DNA from: CAYULW01 sp964445815
GTDB lineage: Bacteria > Bacteroidota > Bacteroidia > Flavobacteriales_E > Vicingaceae
DNA: 64,000 nucleotides
Assembly: GCA_964445815.1 (NCBI GenBank)
Contig: CAYULW010000002.1
Location: forward strand, 558,001 to 622,000
Direction: 5' to 3'
The notes under the pieces were generated by a model. That model ran no database searches, was not told the origin of the DNA, and worked only from the letters and a program-made list of their open reading frames with translations. The translations under genes and the position numbers were made by a program. Shown here piece by piece: positions 1-10,561 of this stretch. Position 1 is the first letter of the stretch; every line of letters begins with the position of its first letter.

Positions 1-2284
1 GTACTCCGTTGATGTAAATCTTCATTGTACTACCGTCATAAACGGCCGCTATATGCGACCAGACACCCGATTGTATGCTACCTGCGGAGCCTATATAGTT
101 TTCAGATGATCCGTTGGAAGAGAAGGAAAATTCCAATGTTCCGTTGCTCAATAGCAATAAGGCAAAGCTTCTGTTAGAAGAGCCATTCCCAAATTTGGTA
201 ATTAATCCACTAGTCGTTAATACATCAGGGTTCACCCAGGCTTCTAAGGTGAAAGCATTTGTAAAGTCAAGGGCATTATTATCTGCTACTTCGGCAAAAT
301 CATTAATGCCGTCAAAATTCAAGCCATTGTGTGAAGCTACTCCTCTTATGTTAAAGGCATACGATGGAGCATCTGCGGATGTATTATAGATTTGAATTGT
401 GGCATCTTTTGTTCCGTAACCAGTCGGGGCAAACTCTACGGTAAAGCTAGTAGAGTCTCCCGCATTAATGGAGCCTGCAGGTGTCTGAGTTAGACTAAAG
501 TCTGTTGGGTCAACACCTCCAATACGCACCGAATCAATTGTTAAACCTCCTGCACTGCGATTAACGATCGTATAGTTTACGCTTGTGGTACTTCCTACTC
601 CCGTAGCTCCAAAATTGGTACTATCACTAGTAGAAACAGTAGTTTGATTATTAAAAATAAGCTGTCCGTTCCCTTTCAGACGAATACTACAATCAGATCC
701 AATGCTTGCTGAAGAAGTAGCTGTACAACCCAAAGCATCAGTTATAGTTAGGGCTGTGGTTCCATATTCAAGATTAACCGCTGTAGCTGTATTTTCTCCA
801 TTGCCCCAACTGTAGGTATAGGGCATTTGTCCGTTTGATCCGCTTACGGTGGCACTACCATTCTCACCTTCACAATTTGCTCCTTGGTTAAGAGTTACAT
901 TGCTTCCAAGATTACACACCACAAACTGGTAACTCTCATCTGTAGCGGGCAAATTAGTGGTTAAAGGAACGATTGAAGGGGCGATATAGGTTTTAAAGTA
1001 AAGATCGGCAGACGACAATGCAGCCGGCTGATACAAAATGCCATTAGCATAAGGATTCCCCGTCTGGGCAGAAACTGCAAGATTTGAACTGGAAGCTCCC
1101 GGGAAGTTGAATCTTAGAGTATAGGTAGAACCTGAGGAAAGTGTCACCGGATTGGAAAAGTAAAAGAATATATCGGTGAATAGAGGGCCACTAGGTATCG
1201 TTACATTTTCGGAAGCTAAGACAGTACCTCCTAAACCTGAACCGGAGCGTATTTCCATCACGCCACTTCCTGAATAGCTGTGACCGTAACCTGTTCTTAA
1301 TACTACTTTTAACAAGGGGCCGCTAGCTCCGGCTACAAAGGATTGGCCAAATTCCGGTGAGTTAGTAACCTGTATGTCATTTAAGGCTTGCTGATCCAGA
1401 ACACTGTTATCAGCAATAATGTTATTGCTTCCGGAAGCATCAACCCCTTTTATATCTAAACCAATCATTCCTGTAGAAGGGTTGGAAGTTAACACATCAA
1501 CCAAGTATTGGGCACCATTTACACGGCTGACTGATTGAATACTTGTATTGGCTGCTGCGGAACCATTCAGGCTGATGTCTGCCGTATCAAGCAATGCCAC
1601 GTCAGTACTAAAACTGAGCTGAAATTGCATATTTGTTGATGTGGTTGAAGCACTTGCCGGACTATTACGCTCAATGGAAAGTAGGCTAGGCTTGTCCAGA
1701 TAAAATCGAACATTCGCACGATTGCTATTACTTCCAAATGAACTTAGTACACAACCATCATTTCCATCTGTATAGGCATATCTGTTGGAGGTGTGTGAAG
1801 TAGTTGTATAATTAATGGTGCTATTTCCTGTAAAAGATGAATTGTTATAACAAAACTCCACAATGATGCCGTTACCATCCCAAACATAATTGCTTGAAAA
1901 GCTGATCTGATCCCATCCTGTTGAGGGAGTATGCGTTCCTGAAAAATAGGTAGAAAAACCACTCTCAAATGCAAAAGCGGAAAAGGTCGTTTGCGTGGTC
2001 GACTTTAATCCAATTGTCAGGTTAGTTGCATGTGCATTCGCACTTACTATATCAAAAGCCAGGGCATTTATTTCGTCTCCTACATTTAAACCTGCCGCAC
2101 TTAATTCGCTTGCCGTAAACAATAACTGTTTTCGTCCATCTTCAAAGAAGGTGGTCCAAGGAGTAATGGTATTGCTGCTGCTTGATGATGTGCCACTGCC
2201 AAGCTGAACATAATCCAGAGAAAATAAACTAAAAGAGGAAAAGATGAAGAAGCTGCTAAGGCCTATAGTTCTGAAAAGTCTCAT
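1..2284 (-). CDS. Secreted multidomain adhesin-like protein (3' end outside window)
   Basis: The frame is open from an ATG at 2284 to the window edge (761 codons, no stop), so the C-terminus is missing. It opens with a hydrophobic signal peptide. A long beta-rich region follows. Around residues 450-530 is an SprB-like repeat (CNLGSNVTLNQG, later PYTYSWGNGE and ALTITDALGC). Around residues 540-640 is a choice-of-anchor-D/ASH-like Ig module (FGATGVGSTTSVNYTIVNRS, then VRIGGVDPTDFSL). From about residue 645 a LamG/concanavalin-like domain begins (LNFDGINDFAEV). Such proteins are surface or secreted adhesins of Bacteroidota, often exported by type IX secretion; the sorting tail would lie in the missing part. 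The function is inferred from domains only. Confidence 0.85.
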   Translation of the reverse strand, partial: MRLFRTIGLSSFFIFSSFSLFSLDYVQLGSGTSSSSSNTITPWTTFFEDGRKQLLFTASELSAAGLNVGDEINALAFDIVSANAHATNLTIGLKSTTQTTFSAFAFESGFSTYFSGTHTPSTGWDQISFSSNYVWDGNGIIVEFCYNNSSFTGNSTINYTTTSHTSNRYAYTDGNDGCVLSSFGSNSNRANVRFYLDKPSLLSIERNSPASASTTSTNMQFQLSFSTDVALLDTADISLNGSAAANTSIQSVSRVNGAQYLVDVLTSNPSTGMIGLDIKGVDASGSNNIIADNSVLDQQALNDIQVTNSPEFGQSFVAGASGPLLKVVLRTGYGHSYSGSGVMEIRSGSGLGGTVLASENVTIPSGPLFTDIFFYFSNPVTLSSGSTYTLRFNFPGASSSNLAVSAQTGNPYANGILYQPAALSSADLYFKTYIAPSIVPLTTNLPATDESYQFVVCNLGSNVTLNQGANCEGENGSATVSGSNGQMPYTYSWGNGENTATAVNLEYGTTALTITDALGCTATSSASIGSDCSIRLKGNGQLIFNNQTTVSTSDSTNFGATGVGSTTSVNYTIVNRSAGGLTIDSVRIGGVDPTDFSLTQTPAGSINAGDSTSFTVEFAPTGYGTKDATIQIYNTSADAPSYAFNIRGVASHNGLNFDGINDFAEVADNNALDFTNAFTLEAWVNPDVLTTSGLITKFGNGSSNRSFALLLLSNGTLEFSFSSNGSSENYIGSAGSIQSGVWSHIAAVYDGSTMKIYINGV

Positions 2285-2377
2285 AATTGAATAGATTTTA
2301 AACAAAACTATTTTCTTCAATTATGGAAGGCTTTACCTATTTAGTCAAATTCTTGCACAAAATGGTCAGATCCAAAT

Positions 2378-5300
2378 TTACCCTGACTCTGAGCTACTTA
2401 AAATAGAAGTTGGTGTCGCTTTAAATTGCTGTTTAAAAGCTCGATTAAAATACGAAACGCTATTGAAGCCACATGCATAAGCCACTTCTGCAATGGTTCC
2501 TTCGTTCTTTTTTAAAAGTGCTTTGGCCAAAGTCAAGCGTTGTTTTTTTAAATACACAATTGGAGAACAATTGTATTCTTTATTTACAGCACGCTGAAAG
2601 CTTGAACGGCTCATTCCAAAATCAGTTAGTACGTCAGTAAAACTAAAGTCAGGTTCAGGGATTTTTTGATAAACCAGAGTTTCAAATTGACGTTGAAAAT
2701 CAGTTTTATCCAGATCGTCTTGAGTTTCAACTTTCTCAAAGTCAAGTAACATTTTTGAACGCAGTTTCTTTCGGTTGTTTAAGATTCCCTCTACTCTATA
2801 TTGAAGTTCCTTAATATTAAAAGGCTTTGCCATATAAGCTTCCGCTCCTTTTTTCCATCCTTCTACTCGGATATCTTCAGAACCTCTCGCAGTCAAAAGC
2901 AAGGTGGCAATAAAGTCTGTTGAAGCATCCGATTTCAACAAATTCAAAAATGCCATTCCATCTACCTTAGGCATCATGATATCTGATATGATCAGATCGG
3001 GAATGTATTCTTTGGCCTTTTGGAAACCTTCTTCACCGTTTTCAGCTTCTATGATTCTGTAATTGTTTTTTAAGGCCTGTTTGATAAGCATTCGAATATC
3101 GGCATGATCATCTACCACTAAAACCAAAGGCCACTCTTCTTCATAATCGGTTGATTGAATAGCTTCTGTGTCGATCATTTGACCCGATTCTTTAATCTGA
3201 CTTTCTTCTAATACAGTTGGCTCTTCTTCAGATGAAGGAAAGGGAATTGAGAAAGAGAATGATGCCCCTTGATCTTGTTTATTTTCCACTTTAATCTTCC
3301 CACCAAGCAACTCGACAAACTCTTTAACCAAAGCTAAACCGATCCCGCTTCCATTGCTATTCACTTCCTCTTGACCTTCTACTTTATGAAAGCGATCGAA
3401 TATATGCGGCAGTTCTTTTTCTGCAATCCCGATACCTGAGTCCGCTACCGAGATAGACAACTGCTCCTCAGTTACATTGATTTCCAAATGCACCTCTCCT
3501 CCCGCCGGAGTGAACTTAAAAGCATTTGATAGTAGATTAGAAACCACCTTCTCCAATAAATCAGGATCAGAAATACCCACGAAGGATTCACCCTCTGCTT
3601 TCCAAGTGAAATTCAATTCTTTTTGTTGAATCCAGCCTTCATAAGCGGTAAAAAGCTGCTCTAATAGTTGTTTGACATCTATAACCAGGTGGTTTACCTC
3701 AAGCTTGCCTTCTTCTGAACGGGCAATTTCTAATAATTGCGTGATTAATCGATTTAACTGATTCGCATTGTTATGAGCGAGTTGCAGATCTCTCAATGCT
3801 TCTTGATCAAGTTGATTCCGATTGCTATCCAGTAAATTCTCAAGAGGTCCCTTTATTAAGGTGAGCGGAGTTTTTAACTCATGAGAAACATTTGAAAAGA
3901 AGACGGATTTTGCACGGTTTACCTTTTCTAATTCTGTTGATTTCTGTGCCACTTTCTCCAGCGCTCTTTCGGTCATTTGTTTTTCTTCATTCAAGTGCTT
4001 GGTTTTCTCCTTCACTTCTCTTTCCAGTATCAACTCTCTTTTCCTGGCTTGATCTTGTTTTCTTTTGAAATAGAATAGAATTAAAAACAAAATAGTTCCA
4101 ACACTTAGTCCTTTAAAAAGAGTTGTTTCATATAAATAGGATTCGACCTGAAAGTTGACATTAGCTTCAACATCACTCAGTGTCCCATGACTATTCCGTG
4201 CTCTTAGTTTAAAGGTATAATTCCCGGGAGCAAGCCGGGTATAGTTGACGAAACGATTGGTGCCTGATGATTTCCATTTTGTATCGTAGCCTTCTAAAAA
4301 GTATTCAAACTTGATGAGTTCAGGAGCATGGAAAGAAGGTGCTGAATAATGAAATGTAATATCTCTATGTTCTTTAGGAATAATAAACTTATCCGGTGAT
4401 TCAAGTAAGGTGTCACCATACTCCAATCGCTCTATGTGCAAGTACTTTATGGGAGGTTCTTCTTGCAGGCTTTGTGAATCAAAAAATGCCACACCTTTCA
4501 TTGTGGGATATAAAATTGTTCCGTTTTCCAGACAAACACTAGAAGGCTGGAAACCGCCGTTTGTTTCTGAATCTCCCATCCCGTGGGATGTGTTAAATAC
4601 CTGAGATTGAACAGAGTTAATTTCTCCCTTTGCCAAGCTTAGCAAGCTTTCTCTCTTCACTCTAAATACACCATTGTTGCAACTCATCCATAGAAAGCCT
4701 TGTTGATCAAGATTAATGGTTGACACCAAGTCATCGAAAAGACCTTGAGCACTATTGATGACCTTAAATTCATTGTTCATTTGTACGAACAATCCTTTTC
4801 CATACGACCCCAACCACATGAGGCCTTCATGATCAAACAGTATGGCACGAATGGAATTGAATGGAAGTCCGTTGCTCTCGTCAATGGAATTTACGCTGCC
4901 ATCTGAGTTTATTATCTTAACTCCATCGCCCTGAGTGGCAATGCAAATGGTATTTTCAGAGTAAGGATGAAGTACAATCTGCGTCACTCTGGCTTTGGTC
5001 AGGCTTTCGGGAATTAAGGTACTCCATTGCTTATCCTTAAATTGAAAGACTCCACCTCTGTCAGTACCAATCAGTAAGCGTTGAGCTAAGGTATCGTAAT
5101 GCATCGCTAAAATGACATCACTTTGTGCTCCTGAATTCTTAATCGGCTCAAACCCCTTTTTTGATTCTTGATCCCACTTGTATATTCCATCTCCGAAAGT
5201 ACCTACCCAAATATTTTCCTTTTCATCGGTGGCAATGGACCAAACTTCAGAATCGATACCATATTTCTCAGTCTCGTATTCTTTAATCCAACCGGTATTG

Positions 5301-6379
5301 AGTTCCATTTTATAGAAAGAACCTGAATTTGTTCCAATCCAAAGATTCCTTTTGTTGTCTTTATGAATGGCCAAAATGGCTTCGTCTTTTAGTCCGTCAT
5401 CGGCATCCAGATTTGAAACAGGATTAAAGCCAATTTTCATCAATCCGCCTCCATTAATCCCCAACCAGATGGCTCCTTGTTCATCCTCATATAAACAAGA
5501 AACTTCTCCGGTTGGTAATTCTTCGAAGTTTCTCAGCATCTCTTGGCCCTGCTGATTGTAAGAGATCACTCCTTTTTTATTACTTCCTAGCCAAATAAGA
5601 CCTTTAGAATCAATCAATAACTGTCGAAAAGCCAGATTTATATTGTGTTTAAACAGCAAATTGACTCTCATTTTGTCTTTATCAAGCAGATATACTCCAC
5701 CTTGATTTGCTAGAAATATCTTTTCTTCATCATTTTTTGTTATCGCCGTAGCATCAAGGTTACTCTTGCTGCCTTCAATAAACATGGGATCCGATTGCCA
5801 TGTTTTCAAACTATAGAGTCCATTAGAAGTTGATAGCCAAATCTGTCCATTATTCTCTGTTATGGCTTGATCAAGATTTGAATCATAAAACACTCTATGC
5901 TGTTTAAAATGAATGCTGTCATTCACCATAAATGCTATTCCTCTTCCCTGTACTACAATTCCAATATGTTGATCAGAAGTTTCAAATAGGTCTGTAATCC
6001 CTAAGCCTGGAAGTCCATCTCTAATTGTATAGTGAATAACTTCTTTCCCCCTTAATTGATAAAGTCCATTGTTTTCTGAGCCTACCCAGATGTTTCCATT
6101 TGAGTCTTCAAGCAGGCTTATTACTCGCTCATACTTTAAATCAGGATGATTAATCCGTTTAAACCTCAAACCGTCAAATTTGCATAAACCTCCGTATGTT
6201 CCAATCCATAGATAACCATCTGAAGACAACATGATCTCATTGACAGAGTTTTGGGGCAAGCCATCTTTAGTCGTCCATTGCTTGATTTGATAAGAGTCAC
6301 TTAAGACTGCCTCTTGAGAAAAAGCATGAAAACTTAATAAAGTAATTAGAAACGAAACAATTAGCCCCCTTTTAACCAT
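2378..6379 (-). CDS. Hybrid two-component system protein (sensor, kinase, receiver, AraC)
   Basis: A one-protein signalling system of the Bacteroidota HTCS type. I prefer the ATG at 6379 over one 96 bases upstream because it opens directly into a signal peptide (MVKRGLIVSFLITLLSF). Numbering from it (1333 aa): two-component propeller repeats at about 30-660 (WIGTYGGLCKFDGL, WVGTFGDGIYKW), a Y_Y_Y domain at 663-743, a membrane helix near 760, HisKA near 830 (SHELKTP), HATPase at 935-1050 (GSGIGLALVKEF), a receiver at 1085-1200 (phospho-acceptor in SDIMMP) and an AraC helix-turn-helix to the end. These proteins sense a periplasmic ligand, often a glycan, and regulate neighbours directly. No SusC/D pair is adjacent, so the ligand is unknown. 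Confidence 0.93.
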   Translation of the reverse strand: MVKRGLIVSFLITLLSFHAFSQEAVLSDSYQIKQWTTKDGLPQNSVNEIMLSSDGYLWIGTYGGLCKFDGLRFKRINHPDLKYERVISLLEDSNGNIWVGSENNGLYQLRGKEVIHYTIRDGLPGLGITDLFETSDQHIGIVVQGRGIAFMVNDSIHFKQHRVFYDSNLDQAITENNGQIWLSTSNGLYSLKTWQSDPMFIEGSKSNLDATAITKNDEEKIFLANQGGVYLLDKDKMRVNLLFKHNINLAFRQLLIDSKGLIWLGSNKKGVISYNQQGQEMLRNFEELPTGEVSCLYEDEQGAIWLGINGGGLMKIGFNPVSNLDADDGLKDEAILAIHKDNKRNLWIGTNSGSFYKMELNTGWIKEYETEKYGIDSEVWSIATDEKENIWVGTFGDGIYKWDQESKKGFEPIKNSGAQSDVILAMHYDTLAQRLLIGTDRGGVFQFKDKQWSTLIPESLTKARVTQIVLHPYSENTICIATQGDGVKIINSDGSVNSIDESNGLPFNSIRAILFDHEGLMWLGSYGKGLFVQMNNEFKVINSAQGLFDDLVSTINLDQQGFLWMSCNNGVFRVKRESLLSLAKGEINSVQSQVFNTSHGMGDSETNGGFQPSSVCLENGTILYPTMKGVAFFDSQSLQEEPPIKYLHIERLEYGDTLLESPDKFIIPKEHRDITFHYSAPSFHAPELIKFEYFLEGYDTKWKSSGTNRFVNYTRLAPGNYTFKLRARNSHGTLSDVEANVNFQVESYLYETTLFKGLSVGTILFLILFYFKRKQDQARKRELILEREVKEKTKHLNEEKQMTERALEKVAQKSTELEKVNRAKSVFFSNVSHELKTPLTLIKGPLENLLDSNRNQLDQEALRDLQLAHNNANQLNRLITQLLEIARSEEGKLEVNHLVIDVKQLLEQLFTAYEGWIQQKELNFTWKAEGESFVGISDPDLLEKVVSNLLSNAFKFTPAGGEVHLEINVTEEQLSISVADSGIGIAEKELPHIFDRFHKVEGQEEVNSNGSGIGLALVKEFVELLGGKIKVENKQDQGASFSFSIPFPSSEEEPTVLEESQIKESGQMIDTEAIQSTDYEEEWPLVLVVDDHADIRMLIKQALKNNYRIIEAENGEEGFQKAKEYIPDLIISDIMMPKVDGMAFLNLLKSDASTDFIATLLLTARGSEDIRVEGWKKGAEAYMAKPFNIKELQYRVEGILNNRKKLRSKMLLDFEKVETQDDLDKTDFQRQFETLVYQKIPEPDFSFTDVLTDFGMSRSSFQRAVNKEYNCSPIVYLKKQRLTLAKALLKKNEGTIAEVAYACGFNSVSYFNRAFKQQFKATPTSILSSSESG

Positions 6380-6499
6380 TTTCACATGAATGTGTCGCCT
6401 CAATTTTAGGCATTTTGTATGTAGTATCTGTAAATTTTTAAATCTATAATCTGGATCAAGATGATTGAAGAACATTCAGCTCAATATATTTGATCATCT

Positions 6500-7051
6500 T
6501 TGTCAAATATCCCTGTTATTTTGAAAGTCAAATTAACAAGCCTGTTTCTTTTGTTTTGTCTGGTTATTCCAATTGCCAGCACACTCGTTTTTTTTCACTA
6601 TCAAAAAAAGCAGATCAGAAGAGAGATCAAACATCAGATCATAGCGGGAATTGATAAACAGGAGCTGGTTTTACTAAAATTTACCGAAGAAAGTGCTCAT
6701 CAACAGCTAAAATGGAAACATTCAAAAGAGTTTGAGTACAAAGGGTCCATGTATGATATTGTAGAGAAAGAAGTCAGAAACGACACCATCTATTATTGGT
6801 GTTGGTGGGATCACAAAGAAACTGCTCTAAATAAACAGTTGAATAAGCTATTATCAGATGTCATGGGGCAAAACCCGCAAAAAAAAGAGAAGGAAAGCCA
6901 AGTCAACAAGTTTTACGCTTCTCTCTTTTGCAGTCAACAAGATCATTGGCAGCCCTTATTAGAGGCTAATGAAAGACCTTCTTTTGATTCTCAACACCCA
7001 CTCTTTTTTATTTATACCTCTCCACCCGTTCCTCCTCCTGAAATAAGCTAA
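6500..7051 (+). CDS. Small membrane-anchored protein of unknown function
   Basis: I do not recognise this 183-aa protein. The open frame begins after a stop at 6491 and has no ATG before the hydrophobic segment, so it probably starts at TTG 6500 or TTG 6524. An N-terminal membrane helix (LFLLFCLVIPIASTLVFF) is followed by a basic stretch, a charged hydrophilic domain and a proline-rich end, suggesting a periplasmic domain on one anchor. It diverges from the hybrid sensor gene and lies about 80 bases upstream of a TonB receptor, which may share its transcript. Confidence 0.6.
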   Translation: MSNIPVILKVKLTSLFLLFCLVIPIASTLVFFHYQKKQIRREIKHQIIAGIDKQELVLLKFTEESAHQQLKWKHSKEFEYKGSMYDIVEKEVRNDTIYYWCWWDHKETALNKQLNKLLSDVMGQNPQKKEKESQVNKFYASLFCSQQDHWQPLLEANERPSFDSQHPLFFIYTSPPVPPPEIS

Positions 7052-7132
7052 ATAAATAGAAACTAATTTATTGTAAGTCTATCGCTAAAAAGTGATGGAC
7101 TCAACTTATTTCATATATAATTAAGAATTAAA

Positions 7133-9538
7133 ATGAAAAATCTTTTCATTCTTTGCTTATTCATGGGTAGTTATTGCTTTAGCTTTTCCCAAACAATAAG
7201 CATTGTAAATCATGAAACAGATGAGCCTATTGCGCAGGCTTCTCTGGAAAGTAAAGAACCGTTGGCATTTACAACTACGAATGCCAATGGGCAAGCTGAT
7301 GTTTCAGCATTTAAAGGCGCAAAAGAAATAACGATCAGGACATTGGGCTACCGTACCCTAATCATCAGTTATGATGAATTAGAGCGTAGTTTTTTTAAAG
7401 TAAAAATGTCACCCACGAGCTTTAAGATTGAGGAGGTCGTCATATCCGCAACTCGATGGAAACAAGTGTCAAGTGATATCCCTGTTAAGATTGTGGCCAT
7501 AACACCAAAGGAAGTGGCTTTGCAAAATCCGCAAACAGCTGCAGATTTATTGGGTATTTCGGGTAATGTATTCGTTCAGAAAAGCCAGCAAGGAGGAGGC
7601 AGCCCTATGATTCGAGGATTTGCGACGAACCGTCTGTTGTACTCCATTGACGGTATTCGGATGAATACAGCCATTTTCCGCGGCGGAAATATTCAGAATG
7701 TGATCTCTCTTGACCCATTCGCCATTGAAAATACGGAGGTGCTATTCGGACCTGGCTCGATGATCTACGGAAGTGATGCCATTGGTGGCGTAATGAGTTT
7801 TCAGACATTGACACCTCAATTTTCTGTGGATAGTAATCCGATCATTCAAGGCAAAGCTTTTAGCCGTTATGCTTCTGCGAATGATGAAATGACTGCTCAT
7901 TTTGATATCAATGTCGGCTGGAAAAAATGGTCGATGTTGAGTAGCATCAGCAGTAATCGTTTTGGAGATTTGCGTATGGGAAGTCACGGACCTGAGGAAT
8001 ATCTTCGTCCCTTTTATGTACAACGCATAGACAGTGTGGATGCGGTAACAAGTAATGATGATCCTCTAGTTCAAAAACCTTCTGCTTACTCTCAAATCAA
8101 CATGATGCAAAAAGTGAGGTTTAAGCCAAATGAACAATGGGATTTGCAATATGGGTTCCATTATTCGGAAACGTCTGATTATGCCCGTTATGATCGGCAC
8201 ATTCGATATAAAAACAGCTTACCCAGATACGGTGTATGGAATTACGGACCACAGAAATGGATGATGAATAATCTGAACGTCACCCATACGCAACGGAACA
8301 AGGTTTACGAACAGATGACGATACGTCTGGCTCAGCAGTCTTTTGAAGAAAGCCGCATAAGCCGTGACTTCAATAAAGATGATCTTGAAGATCGTATTGA
8401 AGAGGTAGACGCCTATTCTATCAACATTGATTTCACCAAACGCTTAAAAGCAAGACATCAATTGTTTTATGGCATAGAAACGGTGTGGAATGATGTAAAC
8501 TCAAAAGGGATTAATGAAGATATCTCTACGGGTATCGAATCAAAGGGAACATCCAGATATCCTCAATCTACCTGGGCTTCATACGGCATTTACTTATCTG
8601 ATCAGTACACCCTGTCGGAAAAATTTCTTTTGCAAGGAGGGATTCGATACAATCAGTATAAGCTAGATGCTGAATTTGATACCAGCTTCTACCCTTTTCC
8701 ATTTACAACTGCACAACTAGACGATGGAGCATTAACGGGAAGCATTGGTTTTGTCTACCGACCTAATGACAATTGGGTCATTAGCAGCAATGCGGCCACG
8801 GCATTCCGATCTCCAAATGTGGATGATGTAGGTAAGGTTTTCGATTCGGAGCCCGGAGCAGTCGTAGTGCCTAATCCTAATCTGAAAGCAGAGTATGCAT
8901 ATAATATTGATTTTGGCATTGCACATGTTTTCAATGAAACTGTTGAAATGGATGTTACTGCCTATTACACTTTATTACAAGATGCTTTGGTGCGCCGAGA
9001 TTTTAAGTTAAATGGACAAGACAGTATCAATTATGATGGTACATTGAGTCAGGTTCAAGCGATTCAGAATGCGGCAGAGGCAAATGTTTATGGCATACAG
9101 GCAGGTATTGAGATCAAGCTGATAGCAGGGTTTGAATTTTCATCTGATTTCAACTATCAGATTGGAGAAGAAGAACTGGACGATGGAACAACGAGTCCTT
9201 CCCGTCATGCGGCGCCTTGGTTTGGTGTCTCCAGATTGACTTATAAAACTTCAAAGCTGAATTTACAATTATCTGTTAATTACTGTGGCGAGAAAAGTTT
9301 TAAGAACTTGCCGGAAAGTGAAAAAAGCAAGAACTATATCTATGCCATTGATAAAAATGGAGATCCTTATTCGCCAGCTTGGTACACCTTAGATTTTAAG
9401 GCAATACATCAATTTGCTAAGCAGTTTACAATTAGTGCGGGACTGGAAAACATTACAGATCAACGTTACCGTCCATATAGTTCAGGGATTGTTGCACCCG
9501 GAAGGAATTTTATTCTGGGATTAAAATACGGCTTCTGA
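7133..9538 (+). CDS. TonB-dependent outer-membrane receptor, hemin/BtuB-like
   Basis: An 801-aa outer-membrane transporter energised by TonB-ExbBD. It opens with a signal peptide and a carboxypeptidase-regulatory-like Ig domain (about 22-100), the usual Bacteroidota arrangement. The plug domain carries SPMIRGFATNRLLYSIDGIR and RGGNIQNV followed by FGPGSMIYGSDAIGGVMSF, typical of hemin/haemoglobin- and cobalamin-type receptors. The beta barrel runs to the terminal GRNFILGLKYGF, ending in the aromatic residue expected for BAM insertion. The substrate cannot be read from sequence; haem or another metal chelate is the best guess. Transcription ends at a strong hairpin just downstream. Confidence 0.92.
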   Translation: MKNLFILCLFMGSYCFSFSQTISIVNHETDEPIAQASLESKEPLAFTTTNANGQADVSAFKGAKEITIRTLGYRTLIISYDELERSFFKVKMSPTSFKIEEVVISATRWKQVSSDIPVKIVAITPKEVALQNPQTAADLLGISGNVFVQKSQQGGGSPMIRGFATNRLLYSIDGIRMNTAIFRGGNIQNVISLDPFAIENTEVLFGPGSMIYGSDAIGGVMSFQTLTPQFSVDSNPIIQGKAFSRYASANDEMTAHFDINVGWKKWSMLSSISSNRFGDLRMGSHGPEEYLRPFYVQRIDSVDAVTSNDDPLVQKPSAYSQINMMQKVRFKPNEQWDLQYGFHYSETSDYARYDRHIRYKNSLPRYGVWNYGPQKWMMNNLNVTHTQRNKVYEQMTIRLAQQSFEESRISRDFNKDDLEDRIEEVDAYSINIDFTKRLKARHQLFYGIETVWNDVNSKGINEDISTGIESKGTSRYPQSTWASYGIYLSDQYTLSEKFLLQGGIRYNQYKLDAEFDTSFYPFPFTTAQLDDGALTGSIGFVYRPNDNWVISSNAATAFRSPNVDDVGKVFDSEPGAVVVPNPNLKAEYAYNIDFGIAHVFNETVEMDVTAYYTLLQDALVRRDFKLNGQDSINYDGTLSQVQAIQNAAEANVYGIQAGIEIKLIAGFEFSSDFNYQIGEEELDDGTTSPSRHAAPWFGVSRLTYKTSKLNLQLSVNYCGEKSFKNLPESEKSKNYIYAIDKNGDPYSPAWYTLDFKAIHQFAKQFTISAGLENITDQRYRPYSSGIVAPGRNFILGLKYGF

Positions 9539-9561
9539 TGAATTAAATATATTAGCAACAC

Positions 9562-9595
9562 AAAAGCCCTCCTATGAAGGAGGGCTTTATTTTTC
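9562..9595. terminator. Bidirectional Rho-independent terminator
   Basis: An 11-bp GC-rich stem (AAAGCCCTCCT paired with AGGAGGGCTTT, loop ATGA) is followed on the plus strand by a T-rich run. It separates the converging TonB receptor and pfkB genes. The stop codon of pfkB lies inside the right arm, so the hairpin overlaps the end of that gene. The minus-strand T run is shorter, so termination is probably better for the receptor gene. Confidence 0.9.
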
Positions 9596-10516
9596 TATCA
9601 ATTCGCAATATATGTCATGAACATCCTTAGCTGCACATAAATTAGTCCCCTCACTTAACACGGTGGCTGTTCCGCATGCTACGCCATATTTTAATGCTTC
9701 TTTTTGTGACATTTTCTTTTCCAAAGCATAAACAACTCCCGCGACCATGCTATCCCCTGCCCCTACTGCACTTTTCACTTCTACTTTGGGTGATGCTATT
9801 GAAACAAGCCCTTCGTGACTTAATAAAAATGCCCCTGCTTCTCCCAGAGAAACAACTACAATATTGGCCTGCTTTTGCTCAATCATTTGCCGAGCCATTT
9901 CTTCTGCCTCTTTGCGTGTAATCCATTCTTTATTATTCAGTTGAGCCAATTCACCTAAATTGGGCTTCACCAGATAAACGCCTTCAGATAAAGCTTGTTT
10001 AAGGGCTTGTCCTTTAGTATCTAAAACAACTTTCACCCCATTCACTTTAGCCCAATGACAGATCTTTTTGTAAAAGTCTGCGGGCAAAGAAGGAGGTAAA
10101 CTACCACTCAACACTAAGAAGTCATTTTTAGCTGTATGCTTTTCTACTAATGAAATGATTGTCTTTTCTTCTTCTCTGGTAATTGTAGGTCCCGGCATGC
10201 TAAACCTGTATTGCAATTCAGATGATTGTTCATTGACGACAAAGTTTTCTCTTGTCCATCCTTTGGTTTCAAAACAAGAAATATCTACACCTTCCTGCTT
10301 TAACAATTCCTTTAAGTGCATGCCATTGGGTCCTGAAGCTTGCATGATGGTTAGCGCCTCCGTCCCCAGTCTTTTTAGCACTCTTGAAACATTGATACCA
10401 CCACCTCCCGGAGAAAATAACGGAGTATCACTGTACATCTTCTGGGTGTGTACCAATTGCTCAACGGAAGTGCTTTTATCCAATGCAGGATTAACGGTTA
10501 ATGTTACGATTGCCAT
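9587..10516 (-). CDS. pfkB: PfkB-family 6-phosphofructokinase / hexose-phosphate kinase
   Basis: A 309-aa ribokinase-fold sugar kinase of the PfkB/FruK/LacC group, which phosphorylates a hexose phosphate (fructose-6-P, fructose-1-P or tagatose-6-P) with ATP. Visible motifs are TVNPALDKS at the N-terminus, the GGGGINVSR substrate loop, SGSLPPSLP, and the C-terminal VGAGDSMVAG signature with the catalytic Asp and anion hole. The length and the N-terminal motif best match E. coli Pfk-2. It is a single gene between a shared terminator and its own short upstream region. The exact sugar is not determined by sequence alone. Confidence 0.9.
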   Translation of the reverse strand: MAIVTLTVNPALDKSTSVEQLVHTQKMYSDTPLFSPGGGGINVSRVLKRLGTEALTIMQASGPNGMHLKELLKQEGVDISCFETKGWTRENFVVNEQSSELQYRFSMPGPTITREEEKTIISLVEKHTAKNDFLVLSGSLPPSLPADFYKKICHWAKVNGVKVVLDTKGQALKQALSEGVYLVKPNLGELAQLNNKEWITRKEAEEMARQMIEQKQANIVVVSLGEAGAFLLSHEGLVSIASPKVEVKSAVGAGDSMVAGVVYALEKKMSQKEALKYGVACGTATVLSEGTNLCAAKDVHDIYCELIEK

Positions 10517-10539
10517 TTATTTTAAGTAATAAGCGATTT

Positions 10540-10547
10540 CAAATGTA
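10540..10547 (-). promoter_or_regulatory. Bacteroidota-type -7 element upstream of pfkB
   Basis: Read on the minus strand this is TACATTTG, an exact match to the Bacteroidota -7 consensus TAnnTTTG, 24 bases upstream of the pfkB start. No clear -33 TTG element is seen, so this is a candidate only. Confidence 0.4.
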
Positions 10548-10561
10548 TTTTTTATTTTGAC